Shown here: positions 44,265 to 53,896 of the stretch, piece after piece
How positions within the stretch are numbered: position 1 is the first letter of the stretch
Layout of the letters: every line of letters begins with the position of its first letter
DNA from: Celeribacter persicus
GTDB lineage: Bacteria > Pseudomonadota > Alphaproteobacteria > Rhodobacterales > Rhodobacteraceae
Direction: 5' to 3'
NCBI RefSeq assembly: GCF_003050785.1
Contig: NZ_QAOH01000001.1
Span: forward strand, 124,001-188,000
Length of the DNA: 64,000 nucleotides
Program-made: the position numbers and the translations under genes
The notes under the pieces: model-generated
Seen by the model: the letters and a program-made list of their open reading frames with translations, nothing else
Databases searched by the model: none
Told to the model about the DNA's origin: nothing

Positions 44265-45746
44265 ATGTCGAAGACGGAAGATCACGGAAAACAGTGGAAA
44301 ACACTGGACAAGGACCTGAACCGGATCACCCAGTTCGAGTCGGCCACGTTCCATATCGCCCGCCCCATGGTGGGCCTCGGTGTGGCGCTGGCCTTCATCA
44401 TCGTCGCGGGTCTTCTTGCCGCCTTCCTGTTCGGCGGTCAACCCGGCTCGGCTCTGGTGATCGCCGCCGCCGCTCTCGGGGCCTATATGGCGATCAACAT
44501 CGGCGCCAACGATGTCGCGAACAATATGGGACCCGCCGTGGGCGCGAACGCGTTGACCATGGGCGGGGCCATCGTTATCGCCGCCCTGTTCGAGAGCGCG
44601 GGCGCGCTTCTCGCGGGCGGGGATGTGGTATCGACCATTTCCAAGGGCATCATCGACCCCACCGCCATGGCCGACACACGGATTTTCATCTGGGCGATGA
44701 TGGCGGCCCTTCTGTCCTCCGCGCTCTGGGTGAACCTTGCCACATGGATCGGCGCGCCCGTCTCCACCACCCATGCCGTTGTTGGCGGCGTGATGGGCGC
44801 CGGTATCGCGGCGGCGGGGTTCGGCACCGTCAACTGGGCCTCCATGGGCACGATCGCCGCAAGCTGGGTGATCTCGCCGCTTCTGGGCGGGGTGATCGCT
44901 GCGGGCTTTCTGTGGTTCATCAAGGCACGTATCATCTACCAACCGGACAAAATCGCCGCCGCCCGTGTCTGGGTTCCGGTGCTGATCGGCATCATGATGG
45001 GCACCTTTGCCACCTATCTCGCCGTCAAGGGCCTGAACAAGATCGTCCGCATTGACCTTTTGAGCGCGCTTCTGATCGGTCTCGCGGTGGGCGCTCTTTC
45101 CTATGTCGGCTCCGCCCCTCTGGTACGACGTCAGTCACAAGGGCTGGAAAACCGCAACAAATCGTTGAAGGCGCTGTTCGGCCTGCCGCTGGTGATCTCC
45201 GCCGCCCTTCTCTCCTTTGCCCATGGCGCCAATGACGTCGCCAACGCCGTCGGTCCGCTCGCCGCCATTGTACATGCCAATGCCGAGGGCGCTTTCTCCG
45301 GAAGCGTCAACATCCCGCATTGGGTGATGGTGATCGGCGCCCTGGGGATTTCATTTGGTCTCATCCTCTTCGGCCCGAAACTCATCCGCATGGTGGGCAG
45401 CCAGATCACCAAACTTAACCCGATGCGCGCCTATTGCGTGGCGCTTTCCGCCGCCATCACGGTGATCGTGGCAAGCTGGCTCGGTCTGCCCGTCTCCTCC
45501 ACCCATATCGCGGTGGGCGGTGTGTTCGGCGTCGGCTTCTTCCGCGAATGGTATCACGAGAAACGGCTCGACGAGACCGCGCGCAAGAGCAGCATCAAAC
45601 GGATCGCCGCCGAGGAACGCCGCCGCCGCAAGCTCGTGCGCCGTAGTCATTTCATGACAATCGTCGCGGCTTGGGTCATCACCGTGCCCGCCGCCGCCAC
45701 GATGTCCGCCGTGGTGTTCTGGTTCCTGTCGCATCTGGCGGGCTGA
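44265..45746 (+). CDS. low-affinity inorganic phosphate transporter (PiT family)
   Basis: A 493-residue membrane protein with about ten to twelve helices. The PiT duplication is plain: the signature NIGANDVANNMGPAVGA in the first half and FAHGANDVANAVGPLAAI in the second, each followed by a G-x-P-V-S-S/T-T-H motif (GAPVSTTHAVVGG and GLPVSSTHIAVGG). The tail after about residue 430 is cytoplasmic and Arg-rich (AAEERRRRKLVRRS) before a final helix. It cotransports phosphate with a cation. A PHO-box-like site at its start suggests control by phosphate. Confidence 0.94.
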   Translation: MSKTEDHGKQWKTLDKDLNRITQFESATFHIARPMVGLGVALAFIIVAGLLAAFLFGGQPGSALVIAAAALGAYMAINIGANDVANNMGPAVGANALTMGGAIVIAALFESAGALLAGGDVVSTISKGIIDPTAMADTRIFIWAMMAALLSSALWVNLATWIGAPVSTTHAVVGGVMGAGIAAAGFGTVNWASMGTIAASWVISPLLGGVIAAGFLWFIKARIIYQPDKIAAARVWVPVLIGIMMGTFATYLAVKGLNKIVRIDLLSALLIGLAVGALSYVGSAPLVRRQSQGLENRNKSLKALFGLPLVISAALLSFAHGANDVANAVGPLAAIVHANAEGAFSGSVNIPHWVMVIGALGISFGLILFGPKLIRMVGSQITKLNPMRAYCVALSAAITVIVASWLGLPVSSTHIAVGGVFGVGFFREWYHEKRLDETARKSSIKRIAAEERRRRKLVRRSHFMTIVAAWVITVPAAATMSAVVFWFLSHLAG

Positions 45747-45767
45747 CCCGCCGCCCCTCTCCAAAAC

Positions 45768-45799
45768 AAAAGGGCGCCAGATCGGGCGCCCTTCTTTTT
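45768..45799. terminator. bidirectional terminator between pitA-type gene and argF
   Basis: An 8-bp stem (45771-45778 with 45785-45792) with a 6-base loop, A-rich on the left and TTCTTTTTC on the right; it serves both convergent genes. Confidence 0.85.
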
Positions 45800-45826
45800 C
45801 TGCAGATTCATTGCTGCGTCAAATAC

Positions 45827-46750
45827 TCACTCGACACACCACCGCATGATCGCTTTCTGGGCGTGCAGCCGATTTTCCGCCTCGTCGAAAATCACCGATT
45901 GCGGCCCGTCCATCACCGAGTTCGTGACCTCGTCGCCCCGGTGCGCCGGAAGACAATGCATGAACAGTGCGTCCGGGTTCGCCATCGCCATCAGCCGACG
46001 ATCCACCCGGTAGGGACGGAGTTGGTTGTGGCGGCGTTCGCGGGCAGAAGCCGGATCGTGCATCGAAACCCAAGTGTCGGTGACGATCAAATCGGCCCCC
46101 ACGACCGCCTCTTCGGCATCGCGCACGATCTCGACAGACGAGCCTTTGGCGCGGGCCTCTTCGACAAAGCCCATTTCCGGGTCCAGAGGCTCGGGCCCCG
46201 CGAAAGTCATATCGAACTCGAACTGACCGGCCGCATGGATGAAAGAGGCACAGACATTGTTGCCGTCACCGAGCCACACCACTTTCTTCCCTTTGATCGG
46301 TCCGCGATGCTCCTCATAGGTCAGAATATCGGCCATGATCTGACAGGGATGCGTGCGGTTCGTGAGCCCGTTGATCACCGGCACGGAGGCATATTCCGCC
46401 ATCTCCAGAAGCGTCTGCTCCTCGAAGGTCCGGATCATGATCATGTCCACGTAGCGCGACAGCACGCGGGCGGTATCGGCGATGGTCTCACCGTGGCCAA
46501 GCTGCATATCGGCACCCGAGAGCACCATGGTCTGACCGCCCATCTGACGCACGCCGACGTCGAAAGACACGCGCGTCCGGGTCGAGGGTTTCTCGAAGAT
46601 CAGCGCCACCATCTTGTCCTTGAGCGGCAGTTCCGCGTCCAAAGCCGCCTTCGGTTTGTCGTGCCGCGCGTTCTTGGTAAGCTTAGCGGTCTCGATGATC
46701 CGGTGAAGGTCTTTGGCGTCTGTTTTGTGAATGTCGAGGAAGTGGTTCAT
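45827..46750 (-). CDS. argF: ornithine carbamoyltransferase
   Basis: Forms citrulline from ornithine and carbamoyl phosphate. A 307-residue enzyme with the carbamoyl-phosphate loop [10 protein letters not shown], the HPCQ motif (THPCQIMAD) and the C-terminal HCLPAHRG. It follows argD by 20 bases on the same strand, forming an arginine-biosynthesis pair. Confidence 0.97.
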   Translation of the reverse strand: MNHFLDIHKTDAKDLHRIIETAKLTKNARHDKPKAALDAELPLKDKMVALIFEKPSTRTRVSFDVGVRQMGGQTMVLSGADMQLGHGETIADTARVLSRYVDMIMIRTFEEQTLLEMAEYASVPVINGLTNRTHPCQIMADILTYEEHRGPIKGKKVVWLGDGNNVCASFIHAAGQFEFDMTFAGPEPLDPEMGFVEEARAKGSSVEIVRDAEEAVVGADLIVTDTWVSMHDPASARERRHNQLRPYRVDRRLMAMANPDALFMHCLPAHRGDEVTNSVMDGPQSVIFDEAENRLHAQKAIMRWCVE

Positions 46751-46770
46751 AGGTCTGTTCTCTTCGTCTT

Positions 46771-47937
46771 TCAGAGTGCGCTCGCGGCAGCATCAATCCG
46801 CGACACGGCCTCCGCGATCTCTTCGTCGGAAATATTCAGCGCAGGCAGAAGCCGCACCACGTTGTCGGCGGCAGGCACGGTCAGCACGCCCTGCGCATAG
46901 CCCTTCGCCACCAGATCGGCGGGCCCAATCTTGCATTTGAGGCCAAGCATAAGACCCTCGCCCCGCACCTCTTCGAAGATGTCGGGATGCGCGGCGACCA
47001 GTTGTTCGAGCTTTTGCCGGAACAGCCCCGCCTTGCGGTTCAGCTCGGCGAGGAAAGCCGGATCGGAAACAATGGATAGCACCTTGAGCCCGATGGCGCA
47101 GCCCAGCGGGTTGCCACCATAGGTCGAGCCATGGGTCCCCGCCGTCATGCCCGACGCCGCGTCTTCGGTCGCGAGCACCGCACCAAGCGGGAAGCCCCCG
47201 CCGATGCCCTTGGCAATCATCATGATGTCCGGCGTCACTCCGGCATATTCATGGGCAAAAAGTTTCCCGGTGCGCGCGACCCCGCATTGCACCTCATCGA
47301 AGATCAACAGGCAGCCTTTCTCATCGGCAATCTGACGCAGAAGCCTGAGCGCCTCGTCGGGCACCACACGAATGCCGCCCTCGCCCTGCACCGGCTCGAT
47401 CAGGATCGCGGCAGTTTTATCGGTCACATGCTCGGCCACGCTGTCCCACTCACCGAAGGGCAGATGCACGAAGCCCTCAAGCACCGGACCGAAGCCCTTG
47501 ACCATCTTCTCTGAACCGGACGCGGCAATCGCCGCCGAGGAACGGCCATGAAAACAACCCGCGAAGGTGATGATCTCGATCTTTTCGGGCTGGCTCTTCT
47601 CGTACCAGTATTTCCGCGCCATCTTGATCGCGAGTTCCGCCGCTTCGGTGCCGGAGTTGGTAAAGAAACAGGTGTCGGCAAAGGTCAGCTCAGTGAGCTT
47701 GTCGGCAAGTTGTTCCTGCGCCGGGATCTTGTAGAGGTTCGACACATGCCAGAGCCTGTCCGCCTGATCCTTGAGCACCTGCGCCAGTTCCGGGTTGGCG
47801 TGGCCCAGCGTGTTCACCGCGATTCCCGCACCCAGATCGAGAAAGCGTCGACCGTCCGCCTCATAAAGCCAGGAGCCTTCGCCTTTGACGAAGGACAGCG
47901 GAGCCCGGTTATAGGTCGGCAGAACGGTAGAAATCAT
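46771..47937 (-). CDS. argD: acetylornithine aminotransferase
   Basis: PLP-dependent transaminase of the class III family, 388 residues. The PLP lysine lies in [16 protein letters not shown], preceded by [21 protein letters not shown] precedes the ATG at 47937; the longer open frame upstream is not coding. It converts N-acetylglutamate semialdehyde to N-acetylornithine and may also act as succinyldiaminopimelate aminotransferase. First gene of the argD-argF unit. Confidence 0.95.
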   Translation of the reverse strand: MISTVLPTYNRAPLSFVKGEGSWLYEADGRRFLDLGAGIAVNTLGHANPELAQVLKDQADRLWHVSNLYKIPAQEQLADKLTELTFADTCFFTNSGTEAAELAIKMARKYWYEKSQPEKIEIITFAGCFHGRSSAAIAASGSEKMVKGFGPVLEGFVHLPFGEWDSVAEHVTDKTAAILIEPVQGEGGIRVVPDEALRLLRQIADEKGCLLIFDEVQCGVARTGKLFAHEYAGVTPDIMMIAKGIGGGFPLGAVLATEDAASGMTAGTHGSTYGGNPLGCAIGLKVLSIVSDPAFLAELNRKAGLFRQKLEQLVAAHPDIFEEVRGEGLMLGLKCKIGPADLVAKGYAQGVLTVPAADNVVRLLPALNISDEEIAEAVSRIDAAASAL

Positions 47938-48175
47938 CGTTTGGTTCCTCTGGAAAAGAGAGGCCTCATGGGTGGCGAAAGCCAGCGGGCCTGTCAACGG
48001 TTGGGGGATGTATTTTAAAGGATTGCGCCGGTTTGGCGCGTTCTGTGCCTCGCGGATCACGCCTTGGGCACAGATGAACGGACGTCAGGGACGCATCAGC
48101 GTCGACGTCGGGCAATCAAGGCATATGATTGGGTCATGTTCATAAAAGCGCATGTACTCCAGAGCCTTCGCCCTG

Positions 48176-49531
48176 TCAAAGAGTTTCGGCCCCCTGCCCG
48201 GACAGTTTGAGGTCCGCGCCTTTGATCTCCACCACACGATGCGGATAGGGGATCTCGATCCCATTGTCTTTGAGCGCATTCCAGATCGCGAACAGCACCT
48301 TGGGGGTAAACTTGTTGCGGCCATCGTCGATGCCGTTGACCCAGAATTCGACACAGAAATCCACGCCACTGTCGCCAAACCCGCGCAGCTCGCAATCGGG
48401 GCCGTCCGGTTCGGACAGCACGAAATCGAGCTGTGCGACCGCCGCTTCGATGATCGAAGGCACCTTGTTGATGTCGGTGTCGTAAGAGACCGAAAACGGC
48501 GCCTCATAGCGATTGGCCGAGCCACTGTCGGAATAGTTCACCACCCGCGTGGTGATAAAATCCTCATTGGGCACCACGATCCATTTGCCATCATAAGTCT
48601 CAAGGATCGCCGCACGCGCGGTCATTTTGACGATGGTCCCGGCCTCGCCGCCATCGAGTTCGACATAATCACCCACGGTCGCCTGACCTTCGAGCAGGAG
48701 GATGATGCCGGAGATGAAATTCGACGCGATCTTCTGAAGGCCGAAGCCAAGCCCCACACCGATTGCACCACCCAAAACAGCCAGCGCCGACAGGTTGATC
48801 CCCATGATGTTCATCAGCAAGAGAAAGCCCACGCCGAAGATGAACACTTCGGAAGCTTTCACCGCCAGCTCACGGGTCGCCGGGCGCAGTTCTTCCTGCT
48901 TGCCGATATAACTGCGCGATCGTCCGGTGGACCAACGCCCAAACCAGAACAAAAGCACCCCCGCGATCAGCCCCCGCACAAGGGACATGAGAGAAAAGCG
49001 AATGTTCCCGGCCCCAACCTCGGTGACCGCCAGCCAGGTCTCGACCGGCCCCAGAAGTCCCAGGACATAAAGCCCCATGACCGGCAAAAGAACGTATTTC
49101 CCCAAGAGTTTGAGGAAAGGATCGCGGATGATGTCCTTGACCAGCGCCTGCGCCGCCAGAAGCAGAAAGACCCGCTTGCCCAACGCAATCACCGCACCGG
49201 AGCCAAAGATCGACCGCGTCACTGCCTCGCCGATCCCGGTGAAAAGATAAGCCAGAAGCGCCAGAGACAGCGGCAAAAACAGCGCAATGAAGCCCCGCGC
49301 CTCGGACAACAGCCCCGTCGCGCCCTCAGCCGGACGCAGCCAGACCTCAAGCCTCGGCACGAACCGTTTGCTTACGAAACGTGCCGCCAGATAGGCGAGG
49401 ATCAAGAGCGCGAATTGCGACCAGGCCGCAGGGCTCAAAAGCCAACTCAGCGCCAGCTCCTTGCCTTGCGCGGCATAGTCGAGAGTCGTTTGGACAACGG
49501 GCGGCAAATCGGTCGGGTCGAAATCAAACAT
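48176..49531 (-). CDS. MscS-family mechanosensitive channel
   Basis: A 451-residue channel with about five or six predicted membrane helices before the conserved pore helix. The Gly/Ala-rich pore segment is SALAVLGGAIGVGLGFGLQK, followed by the beta domain EGQATVGDYVELDGGEAGTI and VVPNEDFITTRVVNYS, both hallmarks of MscS. The last about 100 residues form the cytoplasmic vestibule. The start at 49531 (MFDFDPTDL) is preferred; no strong ribosome-binding site is seen. It releases solutes on hypo-osmotic shock. Confidence 0.93.
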   Translation of the reverse strand: MFDFDPTDLPPVVQTTLDYAAQGKELALSWLLSPAAWSQFALLILAYLAARFVSKRFVPRLEVWLRPAEGATGLLSEARGFIALFLPLSLALLAYLFTGIGEAVTRSIFGSGAVIALGKRVFLLLAAQALVKDIIRDPFLKLLGKYVLLPVMGLYVLGLLGPVETWLAVTEVGAGNIRFSLMSLVRGLIAGVLLFWFGRWSTGRSRSYIGKQEELRPATRELAVKASEVFIFGVGFLLLMNIMGINLSALAVLGGAIGVGLGFGLQKIASNFISGIILLLEGQATVGDYVELDGGEAGTIVKMTARAAILETYDGKWIVVPNEDFITTRVVNYSDSGSANRYEAPFSVSYDTDINKVPSIIEAAVAQLDFVLSEPDGPDCELRGFGDSGVDFCVEFWVNGIDDGRNKFTPKVLFAIWNALKDNGIEIPYPHRVVEIKGADLKLSGQGAETL

Positions 49532-49634
49532 GGGCACTCATTTGCGGGATTGGCGCGCGATCGGGTTGCCCATCTCTATCAACTTGCCCGCCAAGGGAAA
49601 ACCGGAGAAACGAAAACGCCGATAAAGTGCCGGA

Positions 49635-50459
49635 TCAGGGTCGCAGGAATTTGGAATTGCCGGCTTTGGAGCTGCTTGCACTGTCCCCCACTCCGATACG
49701 CTTCACCACCACGGGTTTGGTCGCGACCTGAGGCGCTCCCAGAGCGATCTGGCGTTTGAGCGCGTCAATCCGGTCGAGAAGCGACATGCCGAACCCGACC
49801 TTGCGTCCCTCCCGCGTACCGCCCGCCGAGACCACAGAGACGATCGCGGGCCGCACCCCGTCATAGGCAAAGACCGGCGCGCCCGAGGAACCGAAGGTAA
49901 TATCGCAATCGAAGGTGTATATATCGCTCGAATAGTCGAGCACATGGCACTCACGCTGGATCGACAGCACCGCATTACGCCCGCGCCCGTAAGAGGCGAC
50001 CATCAGTTCGCCACGCGGTTTCGAGCCGCGATGCACCGCAAAAGGCCGCGCCAGGGCCGAGGGGATTGGCGAGGCGAGCTTGATCAGCGCCACATCACGT
50101 CGAATGCTAGTGTCCGTGATATCGCCACGCACGTCATAGCCGGGCGTCACCGCAACACTCAGTCCACGGGAGGCGGCGATGAATTCCCCGTTCCTGAGCC
50201 CGGCACGGAATAGAATGTTCTCCGGCTTGAGCGGACGGTTCGCATCGTCCACCACGCAATGCGCCGCCGTCAACACCAGATCGGCGGCGATCAGCGCCCC
50301 GGAGCAGGTGCCCTCTCCTGCCATATCGAGCCGTCCGACGCCCTCCCATCCGATCAGTTCGGCACGGCGGTCCGCGCTATCGAGTTCGGACGGCAGACTG
50401 TCGGCGGCATGAGACACCAACGGGACAAGGCACAGGGCGAGAAAGCACAGAAAACGCAT
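49635..50459 (-). CDS. exported trypsin-like serine protease
   Basis: A 274-residue chymotrypsin-fold protein with a signal peptide (MRFLCFLALCLVPLVSHA). The triad is His67 (LTAAHCVV), Asp122 (RRDVALIKL) and Ser192. The nucleophile motif is GSSGAP instead of GDSGGP, so the Asp before the Ser and the following Gly are changed. That pattern occurs in other bacterial members and is compatible with activity. A 30-residue Ser/Lys-rich tail follows the domain. Periplasmic or secreted; the substrate is unknown. Confidence 0.88.
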   Translation of the reverse strand: MRFLCFLALCLVPLVSHAADSLPSELDSADRRAELIGWEGVGRLDMAGEGTCSGALIAADLVLTAAHCVVDDANRPLKPENILFRAGLRNGEFIAASRGLSVAVTPGYDVRGDITDTSIRRDVALIKLASPIPSALARPFAVHRGSKPRGELMVASYGRGRNAVLSIQRECHVLDYSSDIYTFDCDITFGSSGAPVFAYDGVRPAIVSVVSAGGTREGRKVGFGMSLLDRIDALKRQIALGAPQVATKPVVVKRIGVGDSASSSKAGNSKFLRP

Positions 50460-50541
50460 CGAAAAACCACGGCAAGTATCACTTGCCGGGATTGATAACG
50501 TCCAAATCCGGCGAGAATGGGGCCGGTTTCGGGTTTTCGGC

Positions 50542-51354
50542 TCAGGATTTCAATTTCGTGCCACGTTTGAAGAACAACCAGTCGATGAACACCACCGCGG
50601 AGGTCACAACAATCATCACCGACAGCCCGATCCAGGGCGAGCTGTCCGAGGTGCCGATGATGCCATACCGCACCCCGTCGATCAGGTAGAACACCGGATT
50701 CAGGTGGGTCAGAACCTTGAACCACTGTGGCAGGGTCTCCACGGAATAGAAGGTGCCCGACAGGAAGGACAGCGGCGTGATGATGAAATTGGTGATCGCG
50801 GCCATATGGTCGAATTTCTGCGACACGATCCCCGCCAACACCCCTAGCCCACCAATAAACAGCGCCCCCAAAAGCACGAAAGCGATAGCGAAAAACGGAT
50901 GGTGAAGCGGCAGACCCACGAAAACCGCCATCACCGCCCAGATCGCGACCGCCACGAACATGCCACGCGCCGCGCCGCCCGACAGATAGCCGATGACCAA
51001 CTCGAACGGGGCAAGCGGCGGCATCAGCGTGTCGACAATATTGCCCTGTACCTTCGAAATCATGATCGAGGAGGAGGTATTGGCAAAGGCGTTCTGGATC
51101 ACCGTCATGGTCAGGATGCCCGGCGCAAGGAAATGCACGAAGGGCACCCCCATCACATCGCCGCGCGACGGGCCAATGGCCAGCGTAAAGATGGTCAGGA
51201 ACAGTCCCGCCGTCACCAGAGGCGCCAGAAGCGTCTGGGTCCAGACCGCCAGAAACCGTGAAATCTCGCGCCCCATGAGCGTGTAAAGTCCGAGCCAGTT
51301 GACCCGGCCAAAGCGCCGCACACCCATCTGTCCCTCATTTTGAGCCATTTCCAT
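50542..51354 (-). CDS. ABC-2 type transporter permease
   Basis: A 270-residue permease with six predicted helices of the ABC-2 family (YadH/NodJ-like), recognisable by TLLAPLVTAGLFLTIFTLAIG, FVHFLAPGILTMTVIQNAF and the C-terminal LTHLNPVFYLIDGVRYGIIG. AGGAGAGCGCGACA precedes the ATG at 51354. No ATP-binding subunit is adjacent, so it must pair with an ATPase encoded elsewhere. The substrate is unknown; lipids, polysaccharides or drugs are typical for the family. Confidence 0.92.
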   Translation of the reverse strand: MEMAQNEGQMGVRRFGRVNWLGLYTLMGREISRFLAVWTQTLLAPLVTAGLFLTIFTLAIGPSRGDVMGVPFVHFLAPGILTMTVIQNAFANTSSSIMISKVQGNIVDTLMPPLAPFELVIGYLSGGAARGMFVAVAIWAVMAVFVGLPLHHPFFAIAFVLLGALFIGGLGVLAGIVSQKFDHMAAITNFIITPLSFLSGTFYSVETLPQWFKVLTHLNPVFYLIDGVRYGIIGTSDSSPWIGLSVMIVVTSAVVFIDWLFFKRGTKLKS

Positions 51355-51554
51355 TGTCGCGCTCTCCTGCTATAGACCCCTGTCTGCGGTTTTCCCCGCG
51401 CGCCCGCTTGTAACCGCAAGCGTGGTGCTTAAAATAGGGGGCAGACAGAAATCTCAAGCGTCCTGCACTGCAAAAGCCCTGTGCAGGATCGTTTTTGTGG
51501 TGCGGGGCCGCGCCAAAGACAACCACAGGCCCGATGACAACCGAAGGAAGAACC

Positions 51555-52139
51555 ATGTCCTGGACCGATGAGCGCGTCGAACTGTTAAAGAAAATGTGGG
51601 GCGAGGGTCAATCCGCCTCGCAGATCGCCAAGGAACTTGGCGGCGTGACGCGCAACGCCGTGATCGGCAAGGTGCATCGTCTCGGCCTGTCGAACCGGGC
51701 AGGCGCCGGCGCCACCCCGACCGCCAAACCCGCCGCCGCCCAACCGAAAGCCAAACCCGCCACCAAGCCGAAAGTGGAAACCAAACCGAAGCCTGCATCG
51801 CAGCCGACAGTTCAGGACAGTGGCACCGAGGCCGCCCCGAAACCTGCCGTGCCCGCCCGTCGCCAGATCATCCCGGCCGGTCAGCCCCTGCCGCCGCAGC
51901 CCTCGACCAACGAGATCCCCGCCGAAGCGTTGGCCAAGGTCAATGAGGTCGAAAAGAAAGCCAAGCGTCTCACCGTCATGGAACTCACCGAGAAGACCTG
52001 CAAATGGCCGATCGGCGACCCTGCAACCGACGATTTCTGGTTCTGCGGTCTTCCCTCCGTGCCGGGCAAACCCTATTGCGAGGCGCATGTGGGGGTGGCG
52101 TTCCAGCCGATGTCCTCGCGCCGCGACCGTCGTCGCTGA
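51555..52139 (+). CDS. gcrA: GcrA cell cycle regulator
   Basis: A 194-residue alphaproteobacterial master cell-cycle regulator that works with RNA polymerase sigma-70 at CcrM-methylated GANTC sites. The N-terminal DNA-binding domain reads MSWTDERVELLKKMWGEGQS and GGVTRNAVIGKVHRLGLSNR; a long Pro/Ala/Lys linker (about 55-110) follows; the C-terminal domain has CKWPIGDP, FWFCGLPSVPGKPYC. GAAGGAAGAACC precedes the ATG at 51555. A reliable marker of the class Alphaproteobacteria. Confidence 0.96.
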   Translation: MSWTDERVELLKKMWGEGQSASQIAKELGGVTRNAVIGKVHRLGLSNRAGAGATPTAKPAAAQPKAKPATKPKVETKPKPASQPTVQDSGTEAAPKPAVPARRQIIPAGQPLPPQPSTNEIPAEALAKVNEVEKKAKRLTVMELTEKTCKWPIGDPATDDFWFCGLPSVPGKPYCEAHVGVAFQPMSSRRDRRR

Positions 52140-52163
52140 TCCGCATCAGATCAGGAGAGCTTT

Positions 52164-52571
52164 ATGATTTTCCTTCTTAAAGCTCTCTTTTTCCTGCACA
52201 TTCTCTCGCTCATCGTCGGTGCGGGCGCCAATGTGATCATGGGGCTCGTGCTGGCACGCATGCCTGTGACCCCGGCGGCGCAGAAGCCCGCGCTCATGGG
52301 GCTCGCCAAGTCCATCGGCCAATATGGGCTCTGGGGACTGGGCGGTCTGGTCGCAACTGGGCTGATCATGGCCGGGATCGGCGGCGCAACCGGGCTGATT
52401 TATCTCCATTCCTGGTGGTTCGTGCTCAAGTTGGTCTTCGTGGCGCTTCTGGTGCTCTTGAACGTGCTGCGTTTCAACCTGTTGAAGAACATGGCGCCGA
52501 AGCGCTTCGTGCTGACCGCACGTTGGCTGATCGTCGCGATTCTGGTTTGTTCCATCGCCAGTTTTCACTGA
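52164..52571 (+). CDS. small four-helix membrane protein
   Basis: A 135-residue protein with four hydrophobic helices: FLLKALFFLHILSLIVGAGAN, GQYGLWGLGGLVATGLIMAG, WWFVLKLVFVALLVLLNVL and the C-terminal LIVAILVCSIASF. His12 and a later His/Trp (HSWW) resemble the DUF2269/SirB2-like small membrane proteins, but I cannot assign a family with confidence. It follows gcrA by 24 bases and may be co-transcribed. CAGGAGAGCTTT precedes the ATG. Confidence 0.85.
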   Translation: MIFLLKALFFLHILSLIVGAGANVIMGLVLARMPVTPAAQKPALMGLAKSIGQYGLWGLGGLVATGLIMAGIGGATGLIYLHSWWFVLKLVFVALLVLLNVLRFNLLKNMAPKRFVLTARWLIVAILVCSIASFH

Positions 52572-52694
52572 TTTTCGAGCACATAACATGAAACACGCGC
52601 GCATGGGTGCTCAAGGAGTTCTTTCCTGTTGACCCGAGAAATTCGGTGAAGACCTCTGGCCTCATGATCTTGCCAAGAGGTTTCCCAGAGCTTC

Positions 52695-52986
52695 ATGCCC
52701 CATATTCTTCCCCTCACCGCCCTCGCCCTGATCCTCGCCACCCCGGCCCTTGCCGATTGCGAATGGTCGATCAACCACGGCATCGACAGTTACAACAAAG
52801 GCATCAATCAAAAGAACGAAGCTGGCAGCCGCCTCAACAAGGCGCGGCAGGCCGATCTCGGCGGAGATGTCTTCACCGCCTGTTAACCAGGTCGAAACCG
52901 CGCTGCGCCTGCTTGAGAGTGCGACTAACGATTTCTGGGTCACGCAAAGCCAGATGGAAGAAGCGCGGGGGGCATACCTGCCATGA
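52695..52986 (+). pseudogene. small exported protein interrupted by a frameshift
   Basis: The first frame gives a signal peptide (MPHILPLTALALILATPALA) and a helical start, then stops at TAA 52884-52886 right after FTAC. Removing one T of TGTTAAC restores TGT AAC CAG and joins the other open frame, QVETALRLLESATNDFWVTQ, up to TGA 52984-52986. The repaired product would be about 96 residues, secreted and mostly helical. A one-base insertion or a sequencing error explains this best. No family recognised. Confidence 0.65.
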
Positions 52987-53087
52987 AAACCATCTACAAC
53001 ACATATCACGGTGCGAAGGACAAGGTCTCGAAAGTCGATGAGTGGATGGACATTGCACAGACATTGATATCGCAAAGCTGTCATTGA
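52983..53087 (+). CDS. possible 34-aa peptide after the frameshifted gene
   Basis: A short ATG frame (MKTIYNTYHGAKDKVSKVDE...) overlapping the preceding stop by ATGA. It is hydrophilic with no recognised motif. The overlap suggests coupling to the disrupted gene, but such short frames occur by chance. Confidence 0.2.
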   Translation: MKTIYNTYHGAKDKVSKVDEWMDIAQTLISQSCH

Positions 53088-53248
53088 ACAGAGCATGTCG
53101 GACGATTTTCACACAATATTAGCACATTTTTGCAGATGCGTGTTTCTTTGCGCACAGACTCTGTTTGACGCTGCGGAATTTGACACGGGCACCGCAAACG
53201 ATAGCCTTACGCCATCTTCAAACCCGCACTGTCCAAGAGAGCTTTGAT

Positions 53249-53821
53249 ATGAAACACCTGCTTCTGACCTCCGCACTGATCCTCGGCGCGACCGCTGCCA
53301 CCGCTGAACCGGTGAAATACGTCCTCGACGCCTCGCACAGCCAGATCGTCTTCACCTACGAACACCTCGGTTACTCCACCACCACCGGCATGTTCTCCGG
53401 TTTCGACGGCACGATCATGTTCGATGAGGTCGACCCGGCAAACTCCTCCGTCGAAGTGTCCTTCCCGACCGACAGCCTCTACACGGGCTGGGCCGAGCGT
53501 ACCGCACACTTCCTGACCGGCGACTTCTTCGGCGCGGAAGAAAACCCGACCATTTCCTTCAAATCCACCTCGATCACCGTCGAGGATGAAGACGAAGGCC
53601 TGATCACCGGCGATCTGACCATCAATGGCATCACCAAATCCGTCACCATCGAGGCCGAGATGACCCAGAAGGGCGATCATCCGATGATGAACAAGCCCTG
53701 GGTCGGTTTCGACGGAGAGTTGAGTGTGCTGCGCTCCGACTTCGACATGGGTATGTACGCCCCCTACATCTCCGACGAGGTGGAAATCGAGATCTCCATC
53801 GAAGCGATGCTGGCCGAATAA
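53249..53821 (+). CDS. YceI family periplasmic protein
   Basis: A 190-residue protein with signal peptide (MKHLLLTSALILGATAATA) and one YceI lipocalin-like domain: YVLDASHSQIVFTYEHLGYST at the start, FKSTSI, GDLTINGITKSV and RSDFDMGMYAPYISDEVEIEI at the end. YceI proteins bind isoprenoid chains such as polyprenyl or ubiquinone-like lipids. AGAGAGCTTTGAT precedes the ATG. It converges with a cytochrome b561-YceI fusion gene, so two YceI domains are encoded side by side. Confidence 0.94.
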   Translation: MKHLLLTSALILGATAATAEPVKYVLDASHSQIVFTYEHLGYSTTTGMFSGFDGTIMFDEVDPANSSVEVSFPTDSLYTGWAERTAHFLTGDFFGAEENPTISFKSTSITVEDEDEGLITGDLTINGITKSVTIEAEMTQKGDHPMMNKPWVGFDGELSVLRSDFDMGMYAPYISDEVEIEISIEAMLAE

Positions 53822-53844
53822 TACCTCCGATGAGGGAGCCAAAG

Positions 53845-53880
53845 AGGCCGCCGGAGCGATCCGGCGGCCTTCTTTTTTTT
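53845..53880. terminator. intrinsic terminator after the YceI gene
   Basis: A perfect 10-bp stem (53845-53854 with 53861-53870), 6-base loop and TTCTTTTTTTT. Confidence 0.92.
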
Positions 53881-53896
53881 CCACTAAAGCCTGGCC

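Noticed and set aside
48085-48525. Alternative frame continuing past the MscS stop
   Set aside because: The annotated frame ends at a normal position for the family, and the alternative frame inside the gene is antagonistic to conserved MscS residues.
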